Notes: generated from the letters alone by a model not told the origin. Positions 17,503-26,958 are shown, numbered from the stretch's first letter. The stretch is 64,000 nucleotides of DNA from Rhizobium sp. NFR07 (GCF_900111905.1 NZ_FOKM01000021.1:1-64000), one strand, 5' to 3'. A program made the numbers and translations.

Positions 17503-17634
17503 ACAGATGTGGGGCGTAGGACGTTCTGGCTGACCACGTGAATGTCGGAACATCAGACAGGCTGTTGCATTCCTCATGTGCAATGCAGCATTCGACAGCA
17601 GTGCTCCCCCAGATAAGCAATATCCGAGAGCACA

Positions 17635-18771
17635 ATGCAGACACCTGAAAAGAAGATCCGTTACGCCGTCGTCGCCGGAGGTCAAATCTCCCAGCAAGCC
17701 TTCATGCCGGGGATCAAACAGACCGACAACTCCGAGCTGGCCGCGTTGGTCACCGGCGATCCTATTAAAGCAGACAAGCTGGCCGGCCAATATGGGATCA
17801 AGTCCTGATCCTACGAGCAGTACGATGAGCTCTTGAAGTCCGGTGATATCGACGCCGTATACGTTGACACCCCGAATTTCCTGCATACGCCCTTCGCAGT
17901 CGCCGCTCTTGAAGCAAGCATCCATGTCCTCCTTGAAAAACCGATGGCGTTCAGTGTCGAGGAAGCAGAGCAGATCCTCGCCGCGCAGAAGAAGAGCGGC
18001 GCCAAACTGATGATTGCCTACCGGCTTCACCACGAGCCGGGCAATGTCGAGTTGTTCACACGCGCCCGAGCCGGCGATTTTGGAGATCTTCGATCGTTTA
18101 CGTCGGTTTTCGCGCAGAATTTAGCTGAGGAGAATTCGCGTGGTCATAACGGCTATTGGTGTGGGCCAGTACCGGACATGGGCACGTATCCGCTGAATGC
18201 CGTCCGCAACCTCTTTGGCGCTGAGCCGATCGCGGTGCACGCGGTCGGGACCAAGACCAAGGACAGCGGCTTCAACTTCAATGACACGGTTGCCGTGACA
18301 TTGCTGTTCCCAGACGAACGCACGGCCCAGTTTACGGTGAGCTACGCGACCGCATCGGCTGAGAACTTCTCCTTGGTCGGCACCAGGGCAACGATCGAAG
18401 CCTCTCCCTGCTTCATGTTCGGACCGTCGGTCGGCATCGCCTACAAGGAGATCATCGATGAGGGCGAAAAACAGCACGCGTTCGAGCCGGTCGAGCAGTT
18501 CGGAAATGAGACGCAGTACTTCTCTGACTGCATCCTCAACGACCGCGAACCCGAAGCCAGTGGCGAAGAGGGACTGATGGACATGCGGATGCTGGCCGCG
18601 GTCGAAACGTCCTTGCGAACGGGAGAGACGGTGAGCCTCCCGCCGGCATCCCGAAGCCGTCATGTGGATGCTGACCAGGCGCTGAAACTGAAGCCTGCCG
18701 AACAGCCAGCAGAAGACGAAATGATCAACATCATCCCGCAGGGCTACACTTTATGTTCTTCGAGGACCTAA
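17635..18771 (+). pseudogene. Gfo/Idh/MocA-family oxidoreductase with one in-frame TGA
   Basis: From the ATG at 17635 the NAD(P)-binding half reads KKIRYAVVAGGQISQQAFMP and continues in one frame to TAA at 18769-18771. The only interruption is a TGA at 17806-17808 between AGQYGIKS and SYEQYDELLKSG. After it come HVLLEKPMAFSVEEAEQ (the EKP motif) and the substrate domain with PVPDMGTYPLNAVRN. Translation could restart at 17833 but would lack the Rossmann glycine motif. It resembles sugar dehydrogenases (glucose-fructose oxidoreductase type). Confidence 0.8.
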
Positions 18772-18781
18772 GCTCGAAGAA

Positions 18782-19206
18782 ATGGAGAGCGGATATGTCA
18801 ACGCAAACGAAAAAGTCTGGGGTCTGGACGGCACGTTGATGTACCACGCCGACACGAGCCGCGGAACGATCTGGGAGTACAACTACGATCCCAGCGCTGG
18901 TACGATCTCGGGTAGGCGGATTTTCGTGACACAGCCCGGAGAAAGTCCGGACGGGCTCAGCATAGACCAAGACGGAAACATTATCGCGGCCATGTACGGT
19001 GGTGGATGTTTGAAGATTTTTCGCACCGAGGCGATGTCGTGGGCCAGATTAATCTGCCAGTTTCCAATCCGAATAGCAGCGTTCTGGCAGGGTCGGAGCT
19101 GTACATCACGACTGCATATGATGGGATGAGTGATCTAGAGCGGAGCAACAATCCATTGGCAGGCCAAGTTTTAGTTGCCGCGTATCGGCATCCTGAAATT
19201 GCTTGA
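18782..19206 (+). pseudogene. SMP-30/gluconolactonase-like relic
   Basis: The frame at 18782 gives DGTLMYHADTSRGTIWEYNY and GESPDGLSIDQDGNIIAAMY. Near 19016 it slips by one base to continue GDVVGQINLPVSNPNSSVL and SELYITTAYDGMS. These are the middle and end of an SMP-30/gluconolactonase beta-propeller. The first half of the gene is missing, so this is a double defect (5' deletion plus frameshift). It follows a sugar oxidoreductase relic, suggesting the pair once formed a sugar-oxidation operon. Confidence 0.7.
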
Positions 19207-19249
19207 TCTCTTAGGACGTTTGGCGCGGACGGTCTTCGCTTCGGACGCG

Positions 19250-19498
19250 TCACTCGCGAGGTTTTCGAACGAGAATATAACCCGCCAGAAAAAAGCATGC
19301 CGAGTTCGTCAGAATGATCGGCCACTCACTGCGGAGCACGCCAAAAGCTGTCCACAGCGCAAATCCAGCGACAGTGACGGTATACATCCGTGCCGATATC
19401 GCCGCAGTGTCCCCAGATTTGACGACCTTTATGACCTGCGGGACGAAGCTCGTTACCGAGCAGATGGATGCCAGATATCCGATCAAGAGAGCGTCCAT
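19250..19498 (-). CDS. SemiSWEET-family sugar transporter
   Basis: 82 residues from the ATG at 19498 (GGAG 12 bases upstream; a longer start at 19561 is possible). Three membrane helices with the PQ motif: LLIGYLASICSVTSFVPQVI, MYTVTVAGFALWTAFGVL and WPIILTNSACFFLAGYILV. This is the SemiSWEET unit, which dimerises to move mono- or disaccharides down their gradient. No neighbouring operon partner. Confidence 0.85.
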   Translation of the reverse strand: MDALLIGYLASICSVTSFVPQVIKVVKSGDTAAISARMYTVTVAGFALWTAFGVLRSEWPIILTNSACFFLAGYILVRKPRE

Positions 19499-19678
19499 GG
19501 ATAATCGCAATCTCCAAAATTCCCTTTGCTCATGCGGTGTCCAGCGCTTGTTTAAATCCATTTTTGATCGAGCCGGATTCCGAAACGTCATCCTCCATGC
19601 CCTCGCGACGGGTTTCCTCATCCATCAACTTACGTGCCACAGGTTACTGCTGGATGGTTCTACGGTTGTACGAACTGA

Positions 19679-19936
19679 TTATTGTTCAAGCGTTGCGACA
19701 AAATAAGGGTTCTCGCCCATATGAATGATGTTCGGATCGTCGTTTCTGTCGAGCAGAACATATCGCTTACTGTCACCGTGCGGTAACGAAGAGCTGACAA
19801 TCTCGTCATCGCTCAGCGATCTACACACCAACCGTTTTACGATCTCCTCGACGTGATGTTCCTCGAGGTGGCCGGGAAGCTCCCAGCGTGCGTCTTCAAG
19901 GTTGCCCTCGTGCTTAATCAAAACCCATTTCGCCAT
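19679..19936 (-). CDS. small hypothetical protein
   Basis: 85 residues with AAAGAGGTG before the ATG. Acidic, beginning MAKWVLIKHEGNLEDARWEL, with no membrane segment. I do not recognise the family. The clear ribosome-binding site and balanced composition support a real gene. Confidence 0.6.
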   Translation of the reverse strand: MAKWVLIKHEGNLEDARWELPGHLEEHHVEEIVKRLVCRSLSDDEIVSSSLPHGDSKRYVLLDRNDDPNIIHMGENPYFVATLEQ

Positions 19937-20104
19937 AGTTCCGCACCTCTTTTTGGCCGCACCCGAGGGTCGGCTGTTGACCGTATTAAGTTAGGTCGTC
20001 CTCTGGATCTCTAGTGCGAACCGGTGCTGATAGCTCTCGCTGAGTCGGGCCGGCGGGCCTCATTGCAAATCGAAATCTTCGTGGATGTCAGAAGATCCTG
20101 TAAA

Positions 20105-20131
20105 CCGACCAAGCCAAAAAGGCTTGGTCGG
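20105..20131 (-). terminator. hairpin downstream of the alpha/beta hydrolase
   Basis: Perfect 11-base arms (20105-20115, 20121-20131) and a 5-base loop, 11 bases past the hydrolase stop. On the minus strand the stem is followed by TTTAC, a weak T-run. Confidence 0.6.
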
Positions 20132-20141
20132 CGTTCTCATA

Positions 20142-20966
20142 TTAGCCGAGGAACTCGATGAGATCTTCGCTAAGGCGATCTGGCGCAGTCGCGAACAGAC
20201 CATGAGGTTCGCCCTCATATTCGATCAACTTCGCGCCTGGAATTCCTTTGGCAGCCGCTCGGCCTGCTGGATCGATCGGAACTGTCTTGTCAGACGTGCC
20301 ATGGATGATCAGTGTGGGGACGGTAAACGCCGCGAGATCTGGACGGAAGTCCGTTCTGCCGAAGGCGTCGATGCATTCGATCGTCGCCTTGGGGCTTGCC
20401 ATCACGGCGAGCACGAACGACCAGTCGAGCACGCCCTGGCTGACCGGCTTGCTGACCAGTCCCACCCCGTAAAACGTCTTCGCAAAACTTTGGAGGAAGG
20501 CAAATCGATCCTCGCGGACCTGCTTCTTCATGTCGGCAAAGACGCTGTAGTCGACGCCGTCTGGATTGCTGTCATCTTTCAGGAGGTACGGCACAACCGA
20601 CGAAACGAGAACAGCTTTCGATACACGCGAGGCGCCGTGACGCGAGAGATATCGAGCGATTTCGCCCCCACCCATCGAGAAACCAACCAGATGCGCTTGT
20701 TCGATATTGAGCGCTTCCAGCACGGAGGCGAGATCGTCAGCGAAAATGTCGTAGTTGTAGCCGTCGGCCGGATGACCCGACTGACCGAACCCTCGGCGAT
20801 CGTAGGTGATGACCCTATAACCGGCTTCCAAGAGAGCCAGCGACTGGTACTCGAACATATCGCCCGTCAGTGGCCAGCCGTGAATAAGAACGACGGGTTG
20901 GCCATGGCCCAAATCCTTGACGTGCAGCTGCGTTCCGTCTTTCGCTTCAATGAATGCCACGACCAT
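20142..20966 (-). CDS. alpha/beta hydrolase (non-heme haloperoxidase/esterase type)
   Basis: 274 residues; AAGGAG sits directly before the ATG at 20966. Family marks are the oxyanion loop VVLIHGWPLTGDMFEYQ, the nucleophile elbow GFSMGGGEIARYL, the acid in LIIHGTSDKTVPIDP and the His in GEPHGLF. This is the cofactor-free chloroperoxidase-like group, which in vivo probably act as esterases or perhydrolases. Full length. A near-match to the EcfG promoter (ATT in place of GTT) lies upstream. Confidence 0.9.
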   Translation of the reverse strand: MVVAFIEAKDGTQLHVKDLGHGQPVVLIHGWPLTGDMFEYQSLALLEAGYRVITYDRRGFGQSGHPADGYNYDIFADDLASVLEALNIEQAHLVGFSMGGGEIARYLSRHGASRVSKAVLVSSVVPYLLKDDSNPDGVDYSVFADMKKQVREDRFAFLQSFAKTFYGVGLVSKPVSQGVLDWSFVLAVMASPKATIECIDAFGRTDFRPDLAAFTVPTLIIHGTSDKTVPIDPAGRAAAKGIPGAKLIEYEGEPHGLFATAPDRLSEDLIEFLG

Positions 20967-21366
20967 CTCCTTGCTTCGTAAAGCAAAGGAATTCCGTAGC
21001 GTCCCGTTGGTTCCTCATTTGAGGATTTGCGATACTCTGTCAGGAGGCCGAGCAGGCGTTTATAATTACAGCGCTACTTTGCTGACCTCGCTTAAACAGT
21101 CACACCCGGCGCGTAGTTGACCGAAAACGTGAGCTGCATTTCAGCGACCGCTTTGCGATCCGAATCCATTATCGAAATCGAGACATTCCAGGCGGTGGAA
21201 AAACTTTGCAGGCGAATTGAGAAAGAGCGTTTAGGCCAGTGTTGAGGGCTTTGTGCGTGTTTGTGCCGTTAATATCGATCTCGGCTTCGCTGCCATCCTT
21301 GATACGCAAATAGAAGTTTGCGATGCCATATCCTTGCGCTGTGGCGAATGGTGCCGCTTCATCAGT
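20967..21366. other. gene-poor stretch with a possible relic
   Basis: On the minus strand around 21180-21330 about 50 codons are open (NFYLRIKDGSEAEIDINGTN and on), and a short frame at 21118-21180 ends with VNYAPGVTV, but there is no start and no recognisable family. It may be a decayed gene. Confidence 0.35.
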
Positions 21367-21537
21367 CTACTGCGGAGGATCCGTAATGCTCGACTGCGCA
21401 TCGACATCACCTGACGGCTCCCGCATCCACCACTGGCCTAAGAATACGATGCCGCACAGCAGGGCGCTAAAAGCTAGAATGACGAACATCGCGTTCCGAT
21501 GGCGCCGAGGCGGCACGATCGTAAGCGGTTTAGCCAT
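21367..21537 (-). CDS. 56-residue membrane protein
   Basis: The ATG at 21537 overlaps the stop of the DUF6894 relic upstream, suggesting former translational coupling. A basic start (PRRHR) is followed by one membrane helix (MFVILAFSALLCGIVFLGQW) and a polar tail. Same size and layout as the protein at 32747-32917. No function assigned. Confidence 0.5.
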   Translation of the reverse strand: MAKPLTIVPPRRHRNAMFVILAFSALLCGIVFLGQWWMREPSGDVDAQSSITDPPQ

Positions 21538-21775
21538 GCTCGTCGAGCTTAAGAACAGATCGTAGAGGCAAAGTGTGTACAACCGTGCCGTCACCGGTCG
21601 TGACCTCGAACTTGTCGCCATCGACAATATCACCGCCGCGGACCTTATCCGCCAGCAGCTCTCTAGCCGCGGTCTGCGCTTCTTCTAGCATTACCTCGTC
21701 GGATTATAACTCAGAGCCTTCCGGATCTTTCTCCAGCACCCCATTGATTCGATAGTTGAAGAAATACCGTGGCCT
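21530..21775 (-). pseudogene. DUF6894 protein with lost start codon and in-frame stop
   Basis: An 82-codon frame reads PRYFFNYRINGVLEKDPEGS, then EEAQTAARELLADKVRGGD and KFEVTTGDGTVVHTLPLRSV, the entire DUF6894 pattern. The first codon is AGG (21775-21773) where ATG is expected: a GGGAGGA lies at the ideal distance just upstream. A TAA interrupts after EGSEL. Two independent hits make this a real relic rather than a single base-call error. DUF6894 proteins are small rhizobial proteins of unknown function. Confidence 0.8.
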
Positions 21776-21881
21776 CGAAAGTCCTCCCAGTGTCCAAGAC
21801 AAATCGGGAGCAAGGATTGAGTTTCAGCCGACATCTGAAGTTAAGTTTTCGGGAAATCTGCCAACCTGCCAGGGCCGTCCA

Positions 21882-21906
21882 GGAACTCTTAGGGTGGAAC
21901 ACGGTT
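21882..21906 (+). promoter_or_regulatory. EcfG-type promoter for the 21957 gene
   Basis: GGAAC 21882-21886, 17 bases, GTT 21904-21906; 51 bases before the ATG. Confidence 0.7.
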
Positions 21907-21956
21907 CGTCTGTTCACTGACTTTCGTGTGTGGGGGCACGCCCTAAAAGGAGTTTC

Positions 21957-22412
21957 ATGATGTCTAACGCTATTACAACGGGATCGACACAAAGAGGAAA
22001 CACTGGCGCGACCGAAAATCATTTCGGTCGGTCGGTAGAGATCCAGGCTCAGATCGCCGATGCGAAGAAAATCGCGACCGCGACAGAAGCCGGCGAAATC
22101 TTGAACGTTTATCGGTTGGAACCCGTTGCGCCGCCCTATGATGCGCGTTGGGATCAGGCTCCATTTATGGGAACTTTAATCGTCGCTGCGCGGACCGCGG
22201 GAGATGCTCGACTCGTAGCTGCTGGCGCCGAGCTGAATTTCCAGGAAATCGATTCTCTGCCGGCTGAAGATGTCTCGACCAGGAATGCGAGCGCATTTCG
22301 AGACGAGAAGGCTTATACTGTCATTGAAGCGGAATACGGTCGGGAAGGCTTGCAGCGAGGGTTCCTTGAGGGCGAGATTCCGGTCGATACCATTCGACCG
22401 ACGCAAGTTTGA
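21957..22412 (+). CDS. hypothetical stress-associated protein
   Basis: 151 residues; AAAAGGAG six bases before tandem ATGs at 21957 and 21960. The C-terminal half (EKAYTVIEAEYGREGLQRGF then GEIPVDTIRP) is matched by a broken paralogue at 32.5-32.75 kb (EKAYTVIEIEHARTDLQHGV). The family is not recognised by name. The stop overlaps the TTG start of the following SDR, so the two form an operon under an EcfG-type promoter. Confidence 0.75.
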   Translation: MMSNAITTGSTQRGNTGATENHFGRSVEIQAQIADAKKIATATEAGEILNVYRLEPVAPPYDARWDQAPFMGTLIVAARTAGDARLVAAGAELNFQEIDSLPAEDVSTRNASAFRDEKAYTVIEAEYGREGLQRGFLEGEIPVDTIRPTQV

Positions 22413-23308
22413 GCGTGCGTAACGTGAGCGATGGGAATACTCTGTCCTCTCTGCAACATCATCGACCAAGTCAGGGTTTCGCGGTAATAACCGGAGCATC
22501 CTCAGGCATTGGTCGAGAGCTTGCAAAGCGTGCCGCGTCTGCCGGATTCGATCTCGTGCTCGCAGCAGACGAGGATCGAATTCACGATGTCGCGGTGGAA
22601 CTGCGACAGATCGGCTCTATCGTTGATGCCATGTGCGTGGACTTGTCCACTATTCAGGGTGTCGATGACTTTGTGCACTTCGTCGAGGATCTGGATCGCC
22701 CGGTGGATCTGCTGATGGCCAATGCTGGCATCGATCACGGTGGAGCTTTCGTTGAAACGGATTTATCGCAGACACTTGCAGTGGTCGATACAAACATTAG
22801 AGGATCTGTGTCTCTGATCCATCAGATCGCCCAACGGATGGGGGCAAGGGGCGCCGGAAAGATTCTTGTCACCGCCTCGATCGTTAGTGTGTTACCCGGA
22901 CCCTTTCACGCGACCTACTGCGCTTCCAAAGCGTTCCTGTATTCGTTCTCACAGGCTCTTCGGTACGAGATGAAGGAAAAGGGCGTGTCCGTTACTTGCC
23001 TGATGCCCGGAGTTACCGAAACGGGGGTATATGAGCGGGCGGGGATGCAGGAGACGTGGGTCGGTCGCTCCCGCAAAGCAGACCCCGCACTCGTTGCCAG
23101 GGTAGCTTTCGAGGCGCTTATGATAGGAAAAGCCGTGGCGGTCCCGGGCCTCGTCAATAAAATCGTGACAGGTCTTGCCGCGCTCGCACCAGTCTCTCTG
23201 CTTACAACAGTCCACGCGGCCGCAACTCGACGGAGGGATCCCGCGAGACGCGGTGACACCCGGTCAATGACGGGCAAACGTGCTGGCCGCGACGGTCAAG
23301 CTCATTGA
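22409..23308 (+). CDS. short-chain dehydrogenase/reductase
   Basis: 299 residues from TTG 22409 (GTGs at 22415 and 22424 are alternatives). Cofactor motif ITGASSGIGRELAKRA, the Asn motif MANAGIDHG, the catalytic Ser in TASIVSVLP and YCASKAF as Tyr-x3-Lys. The layout is the classical SDR of the DltE/YqjQ type, substrate unknown. It overlaps the upstream gene by four bases and should be co-expressed with it under the EcfG-type promoter. Confidence 0.85.
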   Translation: MSVRNVSDGNTLSSLQHHRPSQGFAVITGASSGIGRELAKRAASAGFDLVLAADEDRIHDVAVELRQIGSIVDAMCVDLSTIQGVDDFVHFVEDLDRPVDLLMANAGIDHGGAFVETDLSQTLAVVDTNIRGSVSLIHQIAQRMGARGAGKILVTASIVSVLPGPFHATYCASKAFLYSFSQALRYEMKEKGVSVTCLMPGVTETGVYERAGMQETWVGRSRKADPALVARVAFEALMIGKAVAVPGLVNKIVTGLAALAPVSLLTTVHAAATRRRDPARRGDTRSMTGKRAGRDGQAH

Positions 23309-23344
23309 CAGCTGGGCAGGGAACGCTAGCAGACCGAAGCGAAT

Positions 23345-23545
23345 CTAGTCGCCTTTGGTCTTCATCGCGTCGGTAACCTTGCGCTTGACCGGATCGGCGT
23401 TGGTCTCGCCAACTGCATCTTCTTCCGTATCCGGATCGTCCTTCGCTGGTAGATAACCTCTCGGTCTGTTCTCCTGTGGACCTTCCCAACGTGGCGACTG
23501 GTCCGTGGTGCCCGGTGCGCCGTCTTTCGGTGGATCGATACCCAT
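23345..23545 (-). CDS. small hydrophilic hypothetical protein
   Basis: 66 residues with GAGGAG before the ATG at 23545. Pro-, Asp- and Lys-rich (GIDPPKDGAPGTTDQSP, AKDDPDTEEDAVGETNADPV), probably disordered. An EcfG-type promoter 25 bases before the start supports expression as a stress gene. Function unknown. Confidence 0.7.
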   Translation of the reverse strand: MGIDPPKDGAPGTTDQSPRWEGPQENRPRGYLPAKDDPDTEEDAVGETNADPVKRKVTDAMKTKGD

Positions 23546-23982
23546 CGTTGATCTCCTCTTTCCGCAGCCAACATCGCAAACCCACGGGAGTTCCGCGCTT
23601 AACCCTATTTCGGCGACAATTTTCAATGCGATGCGAATGGCTCTCCTCGTCCGCCAGCGTACAGACGCGAAGCCATCCGGGCAGAATGGAACTTGCGCTG
23701 ACTGCACCGGTTCGCGCGCCATCAACTACGGATCTGTCCTGCTAAGGCGTGGTCAGTCTGTCGACAGCGAAGAAGTACAGCGAATGGCAGACCGGAAATC
23801 TGAACCGAAGAGCAACTTTCCTACCCCGATGGTTAGCAAGCGCCAGGACCGATCCGGCGCCCTTAACCTCGATGAGGTGGATATGAGCAAGGATGGTGTC
23901 TAAGGCGACGTCGCAGTCTCGAAGGGCCATGCCAGCACCTTCGTCAGCAACCTTTCGAAGACGGCACTGGGGAGAATACCTG
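23546..23982. other. gene-free stretch apart from a promoter
   Basis: About 440 bases. A 39-codon frame at 23784-23903 (MADRKSEPKSNFPTPMVSK) is possible but has a poor ribosome-binding site. An EcfG-type promoter pointing left is at 23570-23594. Confidence 0.45.
23570..23594 (-). promoter_or_regulatory. EcfG-type promoter for the 66-residue protein
   Basis: Minus strand: GGAAC 23594-23590, 17 bases, GTT 23572-23570; 25 bases before the ATG at 23545. Confidence 0.75.
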
Positions 23983-24222
23983 ATGTCGGATTACGCATGG
24001 AAAGTCACAGCACCGCGTCGGCCGGACTTCGAAGCTATCGGGACGCTCGACGACCGGGAAGCTTATCTGGACGCATCAGGCTTACCGGGAACCTCGCCGT
24101 CAAGGCCGATCATTGAGCGAACCTTGCGTGTGCAACATGAGGGGCAGGGTTACTACAAGGAGCCGACACACGCAGATGATCGGTGGTCGCTGCTTTGGAT
24201 AGAGCTCGCAGGGCGGGGCTAA
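23983..24222 (+). CDS. small hypothetical protein
   Basis: 79 residues from the ATG at 23983 with GGGGAG upstream. It starts SDYAWKVTAPRRPDFEAIGT, is soluble and has no recognised domain. It sits 127 bases before the SDR-treZ-malQ operon but ahead of that operon's promoter. Confidence 0.55.
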   Translation: MSDYAWKVTAPRRPDFEAIGTLDDREAYLDASGLPGTSPSRPIIERTLRVQHEGQGYYKEPTHADDRWSLLWIELAGRG

Positions 24223-24292
24223 AGGCAAAGCGAAACCGGTCCGTCCTTGTGGTGGAACAACTGTCCTGAAACGTACGAAGATCTGCGAGGCC

Positions 24293-24317
24293 GGAACTCC
24301 GCTTCGGTCCAAAGGTT
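24293..24317 (+). promoter_or_regulatory. EcfG-type promoter for the SDR-treZ-malQ operon
   Basis: GGAAC 24293-24297, 17 bases, GTT 24315-24317; 33 bases before the ATG at 24350. Confidence 0.75.
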
Positions 24318-24349
24318 ACAGCGATCGCCTCATCAGTCGGGAGTTCGTA

Positions 24350-25126
24350 ATGAAACCAGCAATTGCCCTCGTCACTGGAGCAGGATCGGGTATTGGAAAA
24401 GCGGCAGCGCTGGCTTTGGCAGCAGATGGTTTGAAGATCGGTGTTCTCGGAGATACGCTCGAAGATATTTCTTCCACCGTGAGCCAAATCCGTGAGGATG
24501 GGGGAGAAGCCGTCCCGCTGCTGGCAGATATAGCAGATGAGGTAACGATGGTTGCTGCCGTTCAACAGCTCGTGGCGCAGTATGGCCGGCTTGATGTCGT
24601 CGTCGCCAATGCCGGCATCAACGGCGTGTGGGCGCCGATCGACGATCTGACGCTTGCCGAGTGGAACGAGACGATCTCCGTCAATCTTACCGGCACCTTC
24701 CTGACGATCCGCACGACCGTGCCCGAGCTTAAGCGCTCGGGCGGCGGCTCGATAATCGTTGTGTCGTCTATAAACGGGACGAGGACGTTCACAACGCCTG
24801 GGGCGACGGCCTATACGGCCACGAAGGCAGGACAGGTCGCCATGGTGCAGCAGCTTGCCCTGGAACTTGCACGCCATCACATACGCATCAACGCTGTCTG
24901 CCCTGGCGAGATCGATACGAATATCGAGACCAACACCAAGCTTCGAAAAGAAGACGAAACGGCGATACCCGTGGTTTGGCCTGACGGGCAAGTTCCCATC
25001 ACAGGTGGGCGTCCAGGTCGCAGCGAGGATGTGGCGGACGTCATCGCTTTCTTGGCATCTGACAGGTCCAGGCACATCACGGGCTCTCCGATCTGGGTCG
25101 ACGGCGGTCAAGGACTGCTCCGGTGA
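24350..25126 (+). CDS. short-chain dehydrogenase/reductase, first gene of the trehalose operon
   Basis: 258 residues, GGGAG before the ATG. Classical SDR: VTGAGSGIGKAAALAL, NAGINGVWAP, Ser in VVSSINGTR, YTATKAGQVA and ITGSPIWVDGGQG at the end. The substrate cannot be read from sequence; similar proteins are annotated as glucose 1-dehydrogenase or 3-oxoacyl-ACP reductase. Its TGA overlaps the ATG of treZ (TGATG), so translation is coupled. Confidence 0.88.
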   Translation: MKPAIALVTGAGSGIGKAAALALAADGLKIGVLGDTLEDISSTVSQIREDGGEAVPLLADIADEVTMVAAVQQLVAQYGRLDVVVANAGINGVWAPIDDLTLAEWNETISVNLTGTFLTIRTTVPELKRSGGGSIIVVSSINGTRTFTTPGATAYTATKAGQVAMVQQLALELARHHIRINAVCPGEIDTNIETNTKLRKEDETAIPVVWPDGQVPITGGRPGRSEDVADVIAFLASDRSRHITGSPIWVDGGQGLLR

Positions 25127-26943
25127 TGGCCCCTATCGTTCAAGACAAAGAGGGTGATGTTTTGGTCGACTATGCATTTGGTCCTCTCATCTCGGATGGT
25201 GGTGTTGAGTTCCGGCTCTGGGCTCCCTTGGTCAAAGCCGTTTCCGTCAACATCGAGGGATGCGACTCGCGGCAGATGGAACGCTCAGGCGATGGATGGC
25301 ATCGCTGCTTTTTGGTCGGCGTCAGGGCCGGCAGCCATTATAAGTTCGGCTTGCCGGATGGATCCGTGGTGCCGGACCCGGCGTCACGCTATCAACCTCA
25401 AGACGTCCACAGTGCGAGTGAAGTCGTCGATCTCAAATCTTTCGAGTGGACGGCCAAAGACTGGTCGGGACGTCCTTGGGAAGAGAGCGTCATCTACGAA
25501 CTGCATGTCGGCTCTTTCACTCCGGAAGGAACGTTTCGGGCCGCGATCGGAAGGCTAGCCCATCTTGCAGAAATCGGTGTTACCGCAATCCAGATCATGC
25601 CGGTCAGTGATTTCCCCGGTCGGTATAATTGGGGCTATGATGGCGTTCTGCCCTATGCACCCGACAGCAGCTACGGCCGGCCCGAAGATTTCATGGCGCT
25701 GGTCGATGCTGCCCACCGGCACGGGATCAGCGTCTTCCTGAATGTCGTCTATAACCACTTCGGACGTGATGGAAATTACCTGCCGAATTACGCACCGCTA
25801 TTCACCGAGCACCACAAGACGCCACGGGGCAATGGCATCAATTATGATGGCGAGGGGTCGAAGGCGGTCAGAGAGTTCGTCATCCAGAACGCGATCTACT
25901 GGATCACGGAGTTCAGGCTGGACGGACTACGTCTCGACGCCGTGCATGTCATCAAGGACGACAGTGAGGAGCATCTTCTCCATGAACTGGCCCGCCGGGT
26001 GCGGGAAGCGGCGGGCACCCGGCATATTCACATCATCGTCGAGATCGAAGATAACGACAGCGATTTGCTGGCGCGCGATGAGGAAGGTCGGGCCAGGAGC
26101 TTCACGGCGCAGTGGAACGACGATGTCCACCGCGTACTGCATATTGCTGCGACCGGCGAGACGTTCGGTTATTATCAGGACTACGCTGAGGACGACGGCA
26201 AGATCGGTCGCGCGCTCGCGGAGGGTTTCGTTTTTCAGGGCGAACATATGCCTTATCGGGGCGAGAGCCGTGGCAAGCCTTCGTCCGACCTGCCTCCTAC
26301 CGCGTCCATCTCCTTTATCCAGAACCATGACCAGATCGGCAACCGGGCGCTTGGCGATCGGATGATCACATTCCGTCCGCTGGAGCCTATCAAGGCGGTG
26401 ACTGCCGTCTATTCGCTGTCGCCTCAGATCCCGATGCTCTTCATGGGGGAGGAATGGGGAGCGCGCGAGCCGTTTCCTTATTTCTGCGATTTTGACGACG
26501 AGTTGAACGAGAAGGTCAGACAAGGTCGGCGAGAGGAGTTGTCACGCCTTCCAGGGTTCGATGCCGAGGACGCTCTTGATCCGACCGCGCTGTCGATATT
26601 CGAGATGGCGAAACTCGGCTGGTCTCACCGTGACAGTGCTGACGCTGTAGAAATGCTCGCATTCTGCAAGTCGCTTCTGAACTTGCGGCACCAGCGCATC
26701 GTGCCGCTGCTGCAAGGTGTGGGTGCTGGAAACGCGTCATTCCGTCATGACGGAGGCCTGACCATCGTTGACTGGACGCTCGCAGCTGGCTCCAGACTTC
26801 AGATCGTCGCGAACCTAGCTGACCAACCTGCAAAAATTCCGGCGCCGCCGACCGGCGAGCAGATCTATCTACTCGGCTCGGTCAGCGAGAACATACTTGC
26901 GCCGTGGTCCGTCTATTCAAGCATCAATCCCGCTCGAGAATAA
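25126..26943 (+). CDS. treZ: malto-oligosyltrehalose trehalohydrolase
   Basis: 605 residues from the ATG at 25126 overlapping the SDR stop. N-terminal beta-sandwich (DGGVEFRLWAPLVKAVSVNI), then a GH13 barrel: YELHVGSFTPEGTF, GRYNWGYDGVLPYAP, VVYNHFGRDGNYL, the nucleophile Asp in FRLDGLRLDAVH, the acid region VEIEDND and IQNHDQIGNRALGDR. It splits trehalose from maltooligosyl-trehalose. The partner enzyme TreY, which makes that substrate, is not in the window. It is placed under an EcfG-type promoter with malQ downstream. Confidence 0.96.
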   Translation: MAPIVQDKEGDVLVDYAFGPLISDGGVEFRLWAPLVKAVSVNIEGCDSRQMERSGDGWHRCFLVGVRAGSHYKFGLPDGSVVPDPASRYQPQDVHSASEVVDLKSFEWTAKDWSGRPWEESVIYELHVGSFTPEGTFRAAIGRLAHLAEIGVTAIQIMPVSDFPGRYNWGYDGVLPYAPDSSYGRPEDFMALVDAAHRHGISVFLNVVYNHFGRDGNYLPNYAPLFTEHHKTPRGNGINYDGEGSKAVREFVIQNAIYWITEFRLDGLRLDAVHVIKDDSEEHLLHELARRVREAAGTRHIHIIVEIEDNDSDLLARDEEGRARSFTAQWNDDVHRVLHIAATGETFGYYQDYAEDDGKIGRALAEGFVFQGEHMPYRGESRGKPSSDLPPTASISFIQNHDQIGNRALGDRMITFRPLEPIKAVTAVYSLSPQIPMLFMGEEWGAREPFPYFCDFDDELNEKVRQGRREELSRLPGFDAEDALDPTALSIFEMAKLGWSHRDSADAVEMLAFCKSLLNLRHQRIVPLLQGVGAGNASFRHDGGLTIVDWTLAAGSRLQIVANLADQPAKIPAPPTGEQIYLLGSVSENILAPWSVYSSINPARE

Positions 26944-26958
26944 TGTAGGGGAGACATT

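Noticed and set aside
20990..21020. GGAAC-N17-ATT upstream of the alpha/beta hydrolase
   Set aside because: The -10 element has ATT, not GTT; kept only as a near-match in that gene's entry.
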